Made by a program: the position numbers and the translations under genes. Below, in pieces: positions 8,715-17,853 of a stretch of 64,000 nt of DNA. Within the stretch, counting starts at the first letter, position 1; each line of letters begins with the position of its first letter. The notes beneath the pieces were generated by a model. The model saw only the letters and a program-made list of their open reading frames with translations. It ran no database searches and was not told where the DNA came from. Source of the stretch: Methanosarcina barkeri MS (GTDB taxonomy: Archaea; Halobacteriota; Methanosarcinia; Methanosarcinales; Methanosarcinaceae); NCBI RefSeq assembly GCF_000970025.1, contig NZ_CP009528.1:372001-436000 (forward strand), read 5' to 3'.

Positions 8715-10856
8715 TCACTTTGCCACTTTTATATATTTCCATTTTGATTTTGTACTACTTCCTGCTTCATTTGTTGCTATGAGTTTAACCGTGTAAGTTC
8801 CTGCAGATGAATATGTGTGTGTTGGACTCTTTTCTGTTGAATATTTACCATCTCCGAAATCCCATTTCCATGAGGTTGGCGATCCTTTGCTCGTCTCCGT
8901 AAATTTTACCTTTAGCGGAGCTTTTCCTGATAATGGCCAGCCCCAGAAATCTGCAGTCGGAGCTTGAGAAGTTCCTGTCACGGTTATATACTTTGATTTT
9001 GTTGCTGTGTTGATGCCTACAGCATTGGTTACTTTGAGTGTTACTGTGTATTTTCCTGCTTTTGAATACTTATGCGTTGGATTCTGGTGGAATGACTTTG
9101 TTCCGTCTCCAAAATCCCATTTCCATTTGGTCGGCGACCCTGTACTTTTGTCAGTAAATTTAACGTTTAATGGGGTTTTTCCGGAGGTTGGAGATGCAGA
9201 AAATGAAGCAACTGGTTTTGCTGTCACGGTTATATACTTTGATTTTGTTACCGTGTTACTGCCTTTAGCATTCTTTACTGTTAAGCTAACAGTATATACT
9301 CCTGCTTTTGAATACTTGTGAACCGGATTCTGGTGGTATGACTTTGACCCATCTCCAAATTTCCATACCCATTTAGCAGGTATTCCTGTACTTGTGTCAG
9401 TAAATTTAACCTTCAGTGGTACTTTTCCTGAAGTAGAAGAGGCTGAAAAGGCAGCAACTGGTTTTGTTATCACTTTTATATATTCTGTTTTTGTTACCGT
9501 GTTACTACCTGCAGCATTCTTTGCTGTTAAGCTAACAGTATATACTCCTGCTTTTGAATACTTGTGAGTTGGATTCTGGTGGAATGACTTTGATCCGTCT
9601 CCAAAGTCCCATATCCATTTAGTAGGTGTCCTTGTGCTTGTGTCAGTAAACTTAACCTTCAGTGGTGCTTTTCCTGTAGTTGGAGCTGCAGAAAATGCAG
9701 CAACTGGAGAGCTTTTCGAAAGGGTACCCATGTAAATGTCGCGATTTCCATTGCGCATATCTGTCCATACTATCCTGTCACCATAGATCTCTGGATCGTA
9801 CTGATCGGATTTATCAGTAGTGTGACTTTCTTGGTGAGTGGCTAAATCGTACACATAGATATCCCAGTTTCCATTGCGAACATCAGACCACACTATTCTG
9901 TCACCATAGATTTCAGGATAACAGGTAGTTTCATGATTTGTGATCGGAGTTTCCTTTTTAGTGGAAAGATCATACATGTAGATATCCCAGCTTCCATTAC
10001 GATTATCCATCCACGCTATTCTGTCACTGCAGATAACAGAATACATCTTCTTTGATTCATTGTTAGTAATTTGAGTTTCCTTTTTAGTAGATATATCGTA
10101 CATGTAGACATCAGTATATCCATTGCGAGAGTCTACCCATACTATCCTGTTATCGTAGATAGCAGGATAGTTTGCAGATCCGCTATTAGTGATCCGGGTT
10201 TCCTTGGAAGTAGATAAGTTGTACATGTAGATATCGTCCATTCCAGTGGATCCATATTGGCGATTATCTTCCCACACTATTCTGTCCCCGTATATTGCAG
10301 GAGCAGAGAAAACTGCTGAGTCGTCAGTTATCCTTTTTTCCTTTTTAGTGGAAATATCGTACGTATAAATGTCGTAACCTTCATAGGGTTCACCGCGATA
10401 ACCCATGCAGACAATCTTGTCACCGTAGATTGCAGGAGCAAATGTCCCTTCTGCATCAATAATAGATATCTGAGTTTCTTTTTTAGTAGAAAAATCGTAC
10501 ATATAGATATCCCCATTTCCATTGCGCTCATCATACCACAAGATTTTGTTACCATAAATAACAGGGTCAGACTGCTCAAAGTTATTAGTGGTAATACGCT
10601 TTTCAGTGATCTTGAGCTCAGCAGGTTGTATCGATTCCGTGGCTGTATCGGTTTCTTCGGTAGATAACTCATCGGATGGAATCTGATCATCTGAGGGATC
10701 GCCTGCTCCACTGCTGACCTCCGGTGTGGTGCTCAATGTGGTGTTATTACCTATTATATGTGTGAATGCCGATGCCGGAGATGAAACAAAAATCAAAAAT
10801 AAAATTATAAATATTGAAACTAAAGCTATTGAGTACGCTTTTTCCTTCTTTTTCAC
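8715..10856 (-). CDS. secreted seven-bladed beta-propeller protein with four PKD domains, copy 4 (chimeric)
   Basis: Product of 713 residues: signal peptide (MKKKEKAYSIALVSIFIILF, ending SSPASA), seven blades, four PKD domains ending in FGDGKYS and the tail KYIKVAK. GTG start at 10856 after GGGGAAG. Promoter, leader, signal peptide and propeller resemble the 3528-5231 gene, but PKD2-PKD4 and the 3' flank resemble the 6074-8107 gene. The switch lies inside the first PKD domain (about 9650-9720), where all copies share sequence. This is best explained by recombination or gene conversion between neighbours. Function as for the other copies. Confidence 0.85.
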   Translation of the reverse strand: MKKKEKAYSIALVSIFIILFLIFVSSPASAFTHIIGNNTTLSTTPEVSSGAGDPSDDQIPSDELSTEETDTATESIQPAELKITEKRITTNNFEQSDPVIYGNKILWYDERNGNGDIYMYDFSTKKETQISIIDAEGTFAPAIYGDKIVCMGYRGEPYEGYDIYTYDISTKKEKRITDDSAVFSAPAIYGDRIVWEDNRQYGSTGMDDIYMYNLSTSKETRITNSGSANYPAIYDNRIVWVDSRNGYTDVYMYDISTKKETQITNNESKKMYSVICSDRIAWMDNRNGSWDIYMYDLSTKKETPITNHETTCYPEIYGDRIVWSDVRNGNWDIYVYDLATHQESHTTDKSDQYDPEIYGDRIVWTDMRNGNRDIYMGTLSKSSPVAAFSAAPTTGKAPLKVKFTDTSTRTPTKWIWDFGDGSKSFHQNPTHKYSKAGVYTVSLTAKNAAGSNTVTKTEYIKVITKPVAAFSASSTSGKVPLKVKFTDTSTGIPAKWVWKFGDGSKSYHQNPVHKYSKAGVYTVSLTVKNAKGSNTVTKSKYITVTAKPVASFSASPTSGKTPLNVKFTDKSTGSPTKWKWDFGDGTKSFHQNPTHKYSKAGKYTVTLKVTNAVGINTATKSKYITVTGTSQAPTADFWGWPLSGKAPLKVKFTETSKGSPTSWKWDFGDGKYSTEKSPTHTYSSAGTYTVKLIATNEAGSSTKSKWKYIKVAK

Positions 10857-11278
10857 TTTTTCTTCCCCTTTTCCATTTCTTTTAGTGCTTATTATTCCTA
10901 GGAGTTGGCGAAATAGAGCATTGGTAAACTAAGCATTGATCCTGCTTGCAACTGGCTACCATTGCTAAGCAACCCGGAAAACATCAAAAGTTACTTCACT
11001 TAAACTACCCATTATTTCCAATAGTTGTTAGATTAAAGAAAATGATAGCCCTATATAAAATATTATTGAAATCTTTTTCATTCCTTCGTAGATCATAGAA
11101 AATAAAATCGTAAAAACTAGATAGAAATTCGACTAATGGAGGAACGATTAATCAAAAACTAAAACATGGAAAAAAGACTCCTGTTTTCTCGATTTTCAGA
11201 ATGAAAAGACACTAAATAATTTACATCGAGATACAGGTCAATATTTAGGAATGAAGACTTAATAATTGAGCTGGAAAT
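10857..11278. promoter_or_regulatory. promoter and leader of copy 4
   Basis: No gene. A minus-strand TATA element is present at 11051-11063, about 195 bases before the GTG at 10856, with a leader shared with copy 2. The remainder to 11278 is AT-rich and shows nothing else I can support. Confidence 0.45.
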
Positions 11279-11722
11279 TCAATACTTGCAAGAATATTTC
11301 ATTGCATGCTGCGTGCACTTATCAAAATGCTCACAATTTTCGCAATCTTTCCAAAAGGATAACTTTTCAGTATTATCTATTTTTGTAAAATTTAGTTTTT
11401 CAAAAAAGATAGGGGCAGTTGTCCTGACATACAAGTCGCAGTACTGGTCTCCAATAGTTGTTAGAAGGTGCTTAACAAGCCTGGTTCCAATCCCTTTTCC
11501 ACGGAAGTTCGGATGGACTGCAATAGAATGAATTTCCAGAAAATCTTTACCGTAGGATTCGGATTTTATAAGGGCAGCGCATCCTGTAATTTTTTCATTG
11601 ATCTCAGCCAGCACGAAATTTTCCAGTTCAAGTTCTTCCATGTCAAGAAAGTAAGTTGACAGTAACCTCTGAATTGCCAGCAGGTCAGATTTTCTGGCTT
11701 TTCGGATATGGATTTCTCTCAT
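11279..11722 (-). CDS. GNAT-family N-acetyltransferase
   Basis: Acetyl-CoA-dependent N-acetyltransferase of 147 residues. It begins MREIHIRKARKSDLLAIQRL and carries the GNAT acetyl-CoA motif (VHPNFRGKGIGTRLVKHLL, with the RGKGIG loop). The C-terminus is cysteine-rich (CENCEHFDKC), which is unusual for a plain GNAT and could bind a metal. The frame is open upstream to 11794, but that extension is made from a tandem duplication of the 3' end of the neighbouring LarE gene. I therefore place the start at the ATG at 11722. Substrate unknown; the arrangement suggests co-transcription with the LarE-like gene just upstream. Confidence 0.8.
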   Translation of the reverse strand: MREIHIRKARKSDLLAIQRLLSTYFLDMEELELENFVLAEINEKITGCAALIKSESYGKDFLEIHSIAVHPNFRGKGIGTRLVKHLLTTIGDQYCDLYVRTTAPIFFEKLNFTKIDNTEKLSFWKDCENCEHFDKCTQHAMKYSCKY

Positions 11723-11756
11723 AATTTCCCTTGTTTTTCTTAGTTGTTTTTTGGTA

Positions 11757-11846
11757 GTCAGACTGTCTTCATCTGGTAAGCAGGTTTTTTTCAAAGTATA
11801 AGGTCAGACTGTCTTCATCTGTTAGTCAAGTTTTTTAAGGTATAAG
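11757..11846. repeat. tandem duplication of about 46 bp covering the LarE stop codon
   Basis: Two imperfect copies, beginning GTCAGACTGTCTTCATCTG at 11757 and again at 11803, lie between the LarE-like gene and the GNAT gene. The right-hand copy contains the last codons of the LarE-like gene and its TGA. Confidence 0.8.
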
Positions 11847-12642
11847 GTTCGTCCATGCTCCCGCTCCGAAAGCCCTCAAGATCGAGGGTTACGTAGTCAA
11901 ATCCCAGGGATTTCAAACGCCGTGAAATTTTCTCTCTTTTCAGCAAAGCATCTTTCAGCTCATTCTGAATAACTTCTATCCGGGCGAGATTTTCGTGCAT
12001 CCTGACTCTGAACTGAGTAAAACCCAGGGAAAAAAGAAATTCTTCGGCTTTTTCGATTTTTTGAAGAGCCTCTGCCGTTATTGGCTTCCCATAGGGAATG
12101 CGGGTGGCAAGACAGGATGCAGACGGTCTGTTAGCTGCCGAAAGAGAAAGTTTGGAAGCGACTTCCCTTATTTCTTCTTTTGTCACGTTAAATTCCAGGA
12201 AAGGAGAAAAAATCTTTTCTCCGGCTTCTTGGACCGCCCTGTATCCCGGACGGTTTTCCCCGTGTATTTCAGAGTAATTAGTGCCCTCAAGTACAGCATT
12301 ATATCCCGCTTTCTCCGAGAAATCGAGCAAGGTTTCAAGCAGAGCCTTTTTACAGAAATAACACCTGTTTATTCTATTTGCGGAAAAATAAGGAAGACTC
12401 AATTGAGAGAAAGAGAGTATTTTGTGCTCAATTCCTATCTCGCAGGCTGTCTCGACAGCTGTTTCAAGTTGTTTCTTTGGAAAAAGTGGGGAATTTATGG
12501 TTACGGCAAGAGCCTTTTTCCCAAGTACCTCAAAAGCAAGGGCTGCAAGAGTCGCACTGTCTACTCCTCCTGAAAATGCAATGACAGCACTTTCTCTGGC
12601 TTTTATGGCTTCCTTTATCAGTTCTATCTTTTCATTGGTCAT
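11815..12642 (-). CDS. larE: LarE-like ATP-dependent sulfur transferase (PP-loop)
   Basis: Product of 275 residues of the LarE/TIGR00268 type. The N-terminal PP-loop ATP-pyrophosphatase motif SGGVDS (24-29) adenylates the substrate. Conserved Cys motifs follow: NRCYFCKK near 95, and the RPSASCLATRIPYG segment that carries the Cys which in characterised LarE is sacrificed, or in other archaeal/bacterial forms helps hold an iron-sulfur cluster. LarE proteins donate sulfur to the nickel-pincer cofactor of lactate racemase. No larB/larC or racemase lies nearby, so the acceptor here may be another molecule. Confidence 0.8.
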   Translation of the reverse strand: MTNEKIELIKEAIKARESAVIAFSGGVDSATLAALAFEVLGKKALAVTINSPLFPKKQLETAVETACEIGIEHKILSFSQLSLPYFSANRINRCYFCKKALLETLLDFSEKAGYNAVLEGTNYSEIHGENRPGYRAVQEAGEKIFSPFLEFNVTKEEIREVASKLSLSAANRPSASCLATRIPYGKPITAEALQKIEKAEEFLFSLGFTQFRVRMHENLARIEVIQNELKDALLKREKISRRLKSLGFDYVTLDLEGFRSGSMDEPYTLKNLTNR

Positions 12643-12923
12643 TATTAATTGGTTTTTAGCTAATAAGATATATGTATTTTCCAGTCCTATAATCAGGCAA
12701 CTTGAAACAGCCGACAGAGGGGATTAATGGTTTTACTTAACGGACACTATTTTTAAGTTTGAGAATCTTCTCAAAAAAGCGGTATCTTGAAATCGTTGTA
12801 ATGTTTTCATTACCAGAGCTTTGTTTTATATTAGAGATTTATTTGTTATAATAATTCAAATTAAAGAACAGATTTGCCCGAACGGCAGAATTTTCATTCA
12901 AATTACAAAGATGGAGATCTTAC

Positions 12924-14282
12924 ATGGCATTATTCGGAACTAATGGTGTACGTGGTATCGCCAATGAATATATAATTCCAGAGTTGGCAGTCAATTTAGC
13001 CAGAAGCCTTGGTACATATATGGGTTCAAAAGGCACGGTTGCTATAGGCTGTGATACCCGGATTTCAGGCCAGATGCTGAAGTCTGCCGCAATTGCCGGG
13101 GCTCTTTCAACAGGTCTGAATGTAATTGACGTGGGAACGCTTCCTACTCCTTCTATTCAGTACTATGTGCGTGATCACGCCGATGCGGGGATCGTTATTA
13201 CTGCGTCTCACAACCCAAGACAATATAATGGAATCAAGTTAATTGCCGGAGATGGTACGGAGTTTCCCAGGGATGGAGAAAGAGATATCGAAAAAATTTA
13301 CTCCTCTGGAAAATATTCCATTGTATCCTGGGAGAAGACCGGTAGTTTCAGGGTCGATCCAGGAGTCAATGACTATTATATCAGAAATATTATTAACGCA
13401 GTAGATGCCGAAAAGATTCGCAGCCGCAAACTCAAAGTAGTCATTGATACAGGTTCCGGAGCAGGTTCACTTACTCTTCCCTTCCTGCTTAGAGAACTGG
13501 GCTGCAATGTGCTGACTCTTGGAGCTCAACCCGATGGGACTTTCCCCTGGCGAAATCCCGAACCAATACCTGATGCTTTAACCGAGCTCTCCAAACTTGT
13601 AAAAATTACTGGAGCCGATCTAGGAGCAGCTCACGATGGAGATGCGGATAGGATAGTCTTTATGGACGAAAATGGTGAATTCTTAAATGAAGAGGTTCTG
13701 CTTGCCATGATGGCAAAATATATGCTCGAACGCGAAAAAGGGCCTATAGTAACTCCTGTTAGCTCCTCACAGCGGATGGCCGACGTAGCAAAAGAAGAAG
13801 GTGTCGAGCTTTACTGGACAGCAGTTGGCTCCATCAACGTCGCTCGAAAGATGATGGAAGTAAATGCAGTATTCGGAGGCGAGGGCAATGGAGGCCTTAT
13901 TTTCCCCAAGCATCAGTATTGCAGGGATGGGGCAATGGCCTGTGCCAAAATCCTTGAAATCCTGGCTGGTGGGAAAAAGCTTTCCGAGCTTGCAAAGAGT
14001 GTACCTCAGTACTTCAACGCAAAAACCAAAGTCCCCTCCGTAAACACACAAGCTACAATGGAAAAAGTAAAATATGAAGCTTCAGGCCTCGGGCTTAAGA
14101 TGGACACCATTGATGGGGTCAAAATCTGGTACAAAGATGGCTGGGTCCTTATCCGGCCCTCAGGCACGGAACCGATTTTCCGAATCTTTGCCGAAGCAGA
14201 GAAACAAGAACGAGCCGAAGAACTCATGCAGGAAGGCCTACAAATGGTCATAAGAGCAGAAAAGGCTTCAACTCCCAAATAA
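12924..14282 (+). CDS. glmM: phosphoglucosamine mutase / phosphohexomutase
   Basis: Alpha-D-phosphohexomutase of 452 residues, normal length. It has the phosphoserine loop TASHNPRQYNG (Ser95), the metal loop DGDADR near 240, the sugar-specificity loop GEGNGG and the C-terminal phosphate loop RPSGTEPIFR. The MALFGTNGVRG start and the GEGNGG loop favour glucosamine-6-P to glucosamine-1-P isomerisation for UDP-GlcNAc synthesis, as in archaeal GlmM; a phosphomannomutase role cannot be excluded. ATG at 12924 is preceded by GATGGAGATC. A short hairpin with a T8 run follows at 14296-14323. Confidence 0.8.
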   Translation: MALFGTNGVRGIANEYIIPELAVNLARSLGTYMGSKGTVAIGCDTRISGQMLKSAAIAGALSTGLNVIDVGTLPTPSIQYYVRDHADAGIVITASHNPRQYNGIKLIAGDGTEFPRDGERDIEKIYSSGKYSIVSWEKTGSFRVDPGVNDYYIRNIINAVDAEKIRSRKLKVVIDTGSGAGSLTLPFLLRELGCNVLTLGAQPDGTFPWRNPEPIPDALTELSKLVKITGADLGAAHDGDADRIVFMDENGEFLNEEVLLAMMAKYMLEREKGPIVTPVSSSQRMADVAKEEGVELYWTAVGSINVARKMMEVNAVFGGEGNGGLIFPKHQYCRDGAMACAKILEILAGGKKLSELAKSVPQYFNAKTKVPSVNTQATMEKVKYEASGLGLKMDTIDGVKIWYKDGWVLIRPSGTEPIFRIFAEAEKQERAEELMQEGLQMVIRAEKASTPK

Positions 14283-14295
14283 GTCCTTAACCTCT

Positions 14296-14323
14296 CTTGA
14301 AGTTTTTGCTCAAGCTTTTTTTT
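14296..14323 (+). terminator. hairpin plus T-run after glmM
   Basis: The stem CTTGA/TCAAG with a nine-base loop is followed by eight T residues, 14 bases past the stop codon. The stem is short, so confidence is modest. Confidence 0.45.
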
Positions 14324-15087
14324 CAAAAGGCTTGTGAGCAAATCTTTTTTTAGAAGAGTTGCGCCACAACCGCTGTGTCGATTGATCACCCCGACCATCT
14401 TGTTACTGGAGTTTTCGATCAAGCCTTTTTTCAAAAGGGTTGTGCCACAACCGTTGCGCAGGTTGATCACGCCTATAGAGTTTAGGAATAAGGTTCTCAA
14501 GCTCAAATGCAACCGTTGCACCAGATGATCACCCCGACCATAAAGTTGCTAGGTTTTTGATCAAACCTTTTTTAAAAGACTTAAACCGCTTTGAGCCTTT
14601 GATTAAGTTTTTCCCGGGAAGGTTGCAGAACTTAAATGAATATTTTAATTAATTAGTATGTTTTAATTTTAAATTAGTAACAATAAATTATAAATACATT
14701 AATTACTTTATTATATATAGGACTAAAAATAAAAGGTCCTCTTTTATATAAGTATGTCAGTATAAGAGCCTCCTAAGCTCAAAGCGTATACATTCTAAAC
14801 TGAGAATGCAGTAAAAATTCTAAGTATTAGTTTGATTAAAGGAACAGCCGGTAGTACAAGATCAATCGAAAGTGCAAGACCAACAAATAAAAGACCAACA
14901 AATAAAAGACCAACAAATAAATTTAAAAAGTGAATATGCAGTCAAAATGAGAACAAATAGAACCTATTCCAAAAATAAACTGTGAACTGAAACTCTGGAA
15001 TAAAACTCGAATTCAGGTTATGGAGTTGATAGGAAAAGATAGTAACAGGATCAGATTAGATAACATGTGCGTAAATTTCCAAAATAA

Positions 15088-15187
15088 AGGCTCTTCGTTG
15101 TTTGTGGATATCCCATAATGTCCTCATAAAAACCAATGTGGTATTGAATTGAAAATTATCTCATCCATAGAGAATAATGAAGAGCCT
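15088..15187. mobile_element. 100-bp MITE-like element with inverted ends
   Basis: The ends AGGCTCTTCGTTGTTT and the reverse complement of the right end, AGGCTCTTCATTATTC, agree in 13 of 16 positions. The element has no coding capacity. Only one copy is visible in the window and the target duplication is unclear, so it could also be the fused ends of a deleted insertion sequence. Confidence 0.45.
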
Positions 15188-15326
15188 AAATATATAAATA
15201 AGTGTAAATAAATAAATAAATTGTGCTTAACGTCTCAGGGAATTTATAGAATCCAGAACAATGAGATTTGGTTTCAAAGCCGATACCAGAATCCATATAT
15301 CGGCCTCCAACCTTATCTCTCTAATT

Positions 15327-16460
15327 TTACTTTTTATCAAATTTCCGGTGTTTTTCCCAGTATCCTGTAAGTTTGCCCCCAAAGGCAAGTTTTCCAAGCT
15401 CTCTTCTTACCAGATCACTTACTTCTGAGGGGACAGCCGATGCATATGGAGTTCCCGGCAGGGGAGTAAGATAATGGGCCCTTACAGTGCCTCCTTTCTT
15501 GCAGATCCAGCGGACAAGGTCGAGGCTTTTTTCCTGGTCCTCTTCAGTTTCAGTGGGAAGGCCAAAAATGAAATCAACAGTGGGAATAATTTCATGTTCC
15601 AGACAGCACTCAACTGCTGAAATGCTGTCTCCAACCGTATGTCCTCTGTGGATTTCCTTTAGAATTCGATCACTGCCGGACTGAGCCCCAAGGCTAAGAC
15701 TATCGTTTGCGCAGTATTTTCTCACGAGCTCAACCGATTCATTGGTTACGAATTCAGGACGCACTTCCGAAGGAAAAGTCCCAAAAAAGATTTTCTTATC
15801 AGGTATTTTATAAAGTGCAGAAAGCAATTTTTCCACTTTATCAAACCTGGGATGAATTCCATCACTACCGTAACCAAAGGCATTGGAGGCTATAAAGCGA
15901 AGGTCATTATAGTACCCCGCATTTTTCACAATGGAATCTACGCTTCTGTGCCTGACTTCTCTTCCGAAAAGCCTGGGAGTCTGGCAGTATTTACAGCCCC
16001 AGGGACATCCCCTGCTAATTTCAATAGGAGCCCGGAGTTTATGAGGGTCAAAGCAGGGATAGGAATCAAGATTTGCATACGGCCTTTTTGGAGTTCTGCC
16101 AACCTTGCCTGTTTCTGCATCCCTGTATGCAATGCCAGGTACTTTTTGAGGGTCTTCCCTTCCCTGAATTGTTTTCACAAGTTCCGGAAGGGTTTCCTCC
16201 CCTTCTCCTATCACAACATAATCGAAGTATTCGAGTGTCTCTTCCGGAGCGCCGGATGGATGAGGTCCTCCGGCAATAAAAATTGAATCCGTACCTGCAT
16301 TTTTCACTTCCATAAATACCTTTGCTGCCTGACGCGTTGTAAAACTGTAGATCATGATCCCATCTACAGGTCTGTCTACAAAACCAGCTTCAGGCAGTAA
16401 AGGCGAAAGTACTGCAAAGCTGTAAGAGTTTTTCTTGCTGTACCGGAAGTGCACATTCAT
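15327..16460 (-). CDS. B12-binding-domain radical SAM protein (TIGR04013-like)
   Basis: Product of 377 residues. An N-terminal cobalamin-binding-like Rossmann region (IFIAGGPHPSGAPEETL, then GEGEETLPELV) precedes a radical SAM domain whose cluster motif CPWGCKYC (152-159) binds the 4Fe-4S cluster. The layout and length match the MJ_1487-type family of uncharacterised archaeal B12/radical SAM proteins; substrate unknown. ATG at 16460 lies seven bases after GGAGGAG. The M50 protease gene ends 37 bases upstream, so the two may be co-transcribed. Confidence 0.8.
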   Translation of the reverse strand: MNVHFRYSKKNSYSFAVLSPLLPEAGFVDRPVDGIMIYSFTTRQAAKVFMEVKNAGTDSIFIAGGPHPSGAPEETLEYFDYVVIGEGEETLPELVKTIQGREDPQKVPGIAYRDAETGKVGRTPKRPYANLDSYPCFDPHKLRAPIEISRGCPWGCKYCQTPRLFGREVRHRSVDSIVKNAGYYNDLRFIASNAFGYGSDGIHPRFDKVEKLLSALYKIPDKKIFFGTFPSEVRPEFVTNESVELVRKYCANDSLSLGAQSGSDRILKEIHRGHTVGDSISAVECCLEHEIIPTVDFIFGLPTETEEDQEKSLDLVRWICKKGGTVRAHYLTPLPGTPYASAVPSEVSDLVRRELGKLAFGGKLTGYWEKHRKFDKK

Positions 16461-16497
16461 TATTTTTCTCCTCCGTTTTTTAGAAATCCAGACTCTT

Positions 16498-17661
16498 TCA
16501 GGAAATTGGCTTAAAAGGTATCAGAGTAAAGCAGAGTAAGCCCAGGATAAAGGTAATGATCCCTAACAAGATGCGTTTTTTGTCCAGTTCGACTTTATCG
16601 TGCAGGGGAGACGGATGCCCTATCGCAGCAAAAATCCAGAGGAAAAGGGCCCAGGAAATCCATATAAATCCGTCTTCCTTCATCCAGTAAATTACATAAA
16701 GCCCTATCAGAAACAGGACACGCGGCATCATAAATGAAACCTTTTCCGCTTTCTTACCCAGCATAGCCCTTAGGATGTGCCCACCGTCAAGTTGCCCCGC
16801 AGGAAGGAGATTGAGCAGGGTCACGAACATTCCTACCCAGCCTGCAAAGGCTACGGGATGAAGGTTTTCTCCTGTAACTCCAACAAGGTTCTGGATAAAC
16901 ACGAAAAGGGGAGGAAGGCCAAGACCAAGCATCATGGAATCCGACAGGGGGTTTACTGCAGGTGCTTTAAGGTTAAGTCCTATTACCGTCACTGCAACTG
17001 ACATGAAAAGGCCTACCAGTGGTCCTGCAACTCCCACATCAAAAAGCGCTTTTCGACTGGGTACAGGCCCTCTGTAGCGGATTAGTGCTCCCATAGTGCC
17101 AATAAAAGTCGGAAAAGGAATGAAATACGGAAGAGATGCCTTCATCCCATGGTATCTGGCCATTACATAGTGAGCCATCTCATGGGAACCAAGAACTGTC
17201 ATTATCGCAAGGGTAAATGGTAAGCCTCGGATAAGCTGGGAGGGATCGATTTCGAGGTCTGCTCCTGACATCCAGGCTCCGCAAACCATGGTTGTAAAAA
17301 AGGTTGCTATGAAAAGAACAAGGTTTATCCAGTTCTTTTCCTTTGCCTTCTTTTCAGGAAAAACCAGCAGTACATATTCTCCAAGCTCATACTTCAACGT
17401 ACATCCGAACCCAAAATGCTGTAAAGGTTCCCATAGTTCTCCTGTAACATTTTCGGTATTGGTTCTAGGGGTTCCATAGAAGTAAAGAGCTTCCCCGGAA
17501 TTCTGGACCTCATAAACGTCGAATACCCTGAATATGTAAGGATATAAACGTGAGACCGTTTCCTCGGCATTGAATTTGTCTTTGCCTTTCTTATGGTTTT
17601 CCGGGTTCATTTTGAAGTTCCTATTTCCCATCTTAAAACTTAATTTTTGGGCTTTATCCAT
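16498..17661 (-). CDS. M50 site-2-protease-family membrane metalloprotease
   Basis: Integral membrane protein of 387 residues. A soluble N-terminal region of about 110 residues precedes several hydrophobic segments. The zinc motif HEMAH (160-164) lies in one segment and the second ligand motif LLPAGQLDGGH is near residue 290, the classic S2P arrangement for cutting peptide bonds within the membrane. Substrate unknown. The start is uncertain: ATG at 17661 has no ribosome-binding site, and ATG codons at 17631 and 17610 are alternatives. An 8 x 14-bp tandem repeat lies directly upstream. Confidence 0.8.
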   Translation of the reverse strand: MDKAQKLSFKMGNRNFKMNPENHKKGKDKFNAEETVSRLYPYIFRVFDVYEVQNSGEALYFYGTPRTNTENVTGELWEPLQHFGFGCTLKYELGEYVLLVFPEKKAKEKNWINLVLFIATFFTTMVCGAWMSGADLEIDPSQLIRGLPFTLAIMTVLGSHEMAHYVMARYHGMKASLPYFIPFPTFIGTMGALIRYRGPVPSRKALFDVGVAGPLVGLFMSVAVTVIGLNLKAPAVNPLSDSMMLGLGLPPLFVFIQNLVGVTGENLHPVAFAGWVGMFVTLLNLLPAGQLDGGHILRAMLGKKAEKVSFMMPRVLFLIGLYVIYWMKEDGFIWISWALFLWIFAAIGHPSPLHDKVELDKKRILLGIITFILGLLCFTLIPFKPIS

Positions 17662-17670
17662 TAATTTTAT

Positions 17671-17782
17671 TAGTTCAATTTTATCAGTTCAATTTTATTA
17701 GTTCAATTTTATCAGTTCAATTTTATTAGTTCAATTTTATTAGTTCAATTTTATTAGTTCAATTTTATTAGTTCAATTTTAT
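17671..17782. repeat. 14-bp x 8 tandem repeat upstream of the M50 protease gene
   Basis: Eight units of TAGTTCAATTTTAT, differing only by T/C at the first base, end nine bases before the protease ATG. Two decayed units continue to about 17810. The array occupies the expected leader or promoter. Confidence 0.9.
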
Positions 17783-17853
17783 CCGTTCAGCTTTACCCGT
17801 ACAGCTTTCAGGACTTAAATAACCATTTTTTGTTTGCTAGTTATTTTTCAGTT

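Larger units (their letters stand above)
14283..15326. other. 1-kb intergenic region with decayed repeats
   Basis: No gene seen. Contents in order: a hairpin plus T8 run at 14296-14323 (CTTGA/TCAAG), a plausible terminator for the mutase gene; three to four degenerate units of about 70 bp at 14324-14590 with the palindrome GGTTGTGCCACAACC; a 15-bp unit (GACCAACAAATAAAA type) three times around 14878-14922; and a 100-bp element with inverted ends at 15088-15187. Confidence 0.5.
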
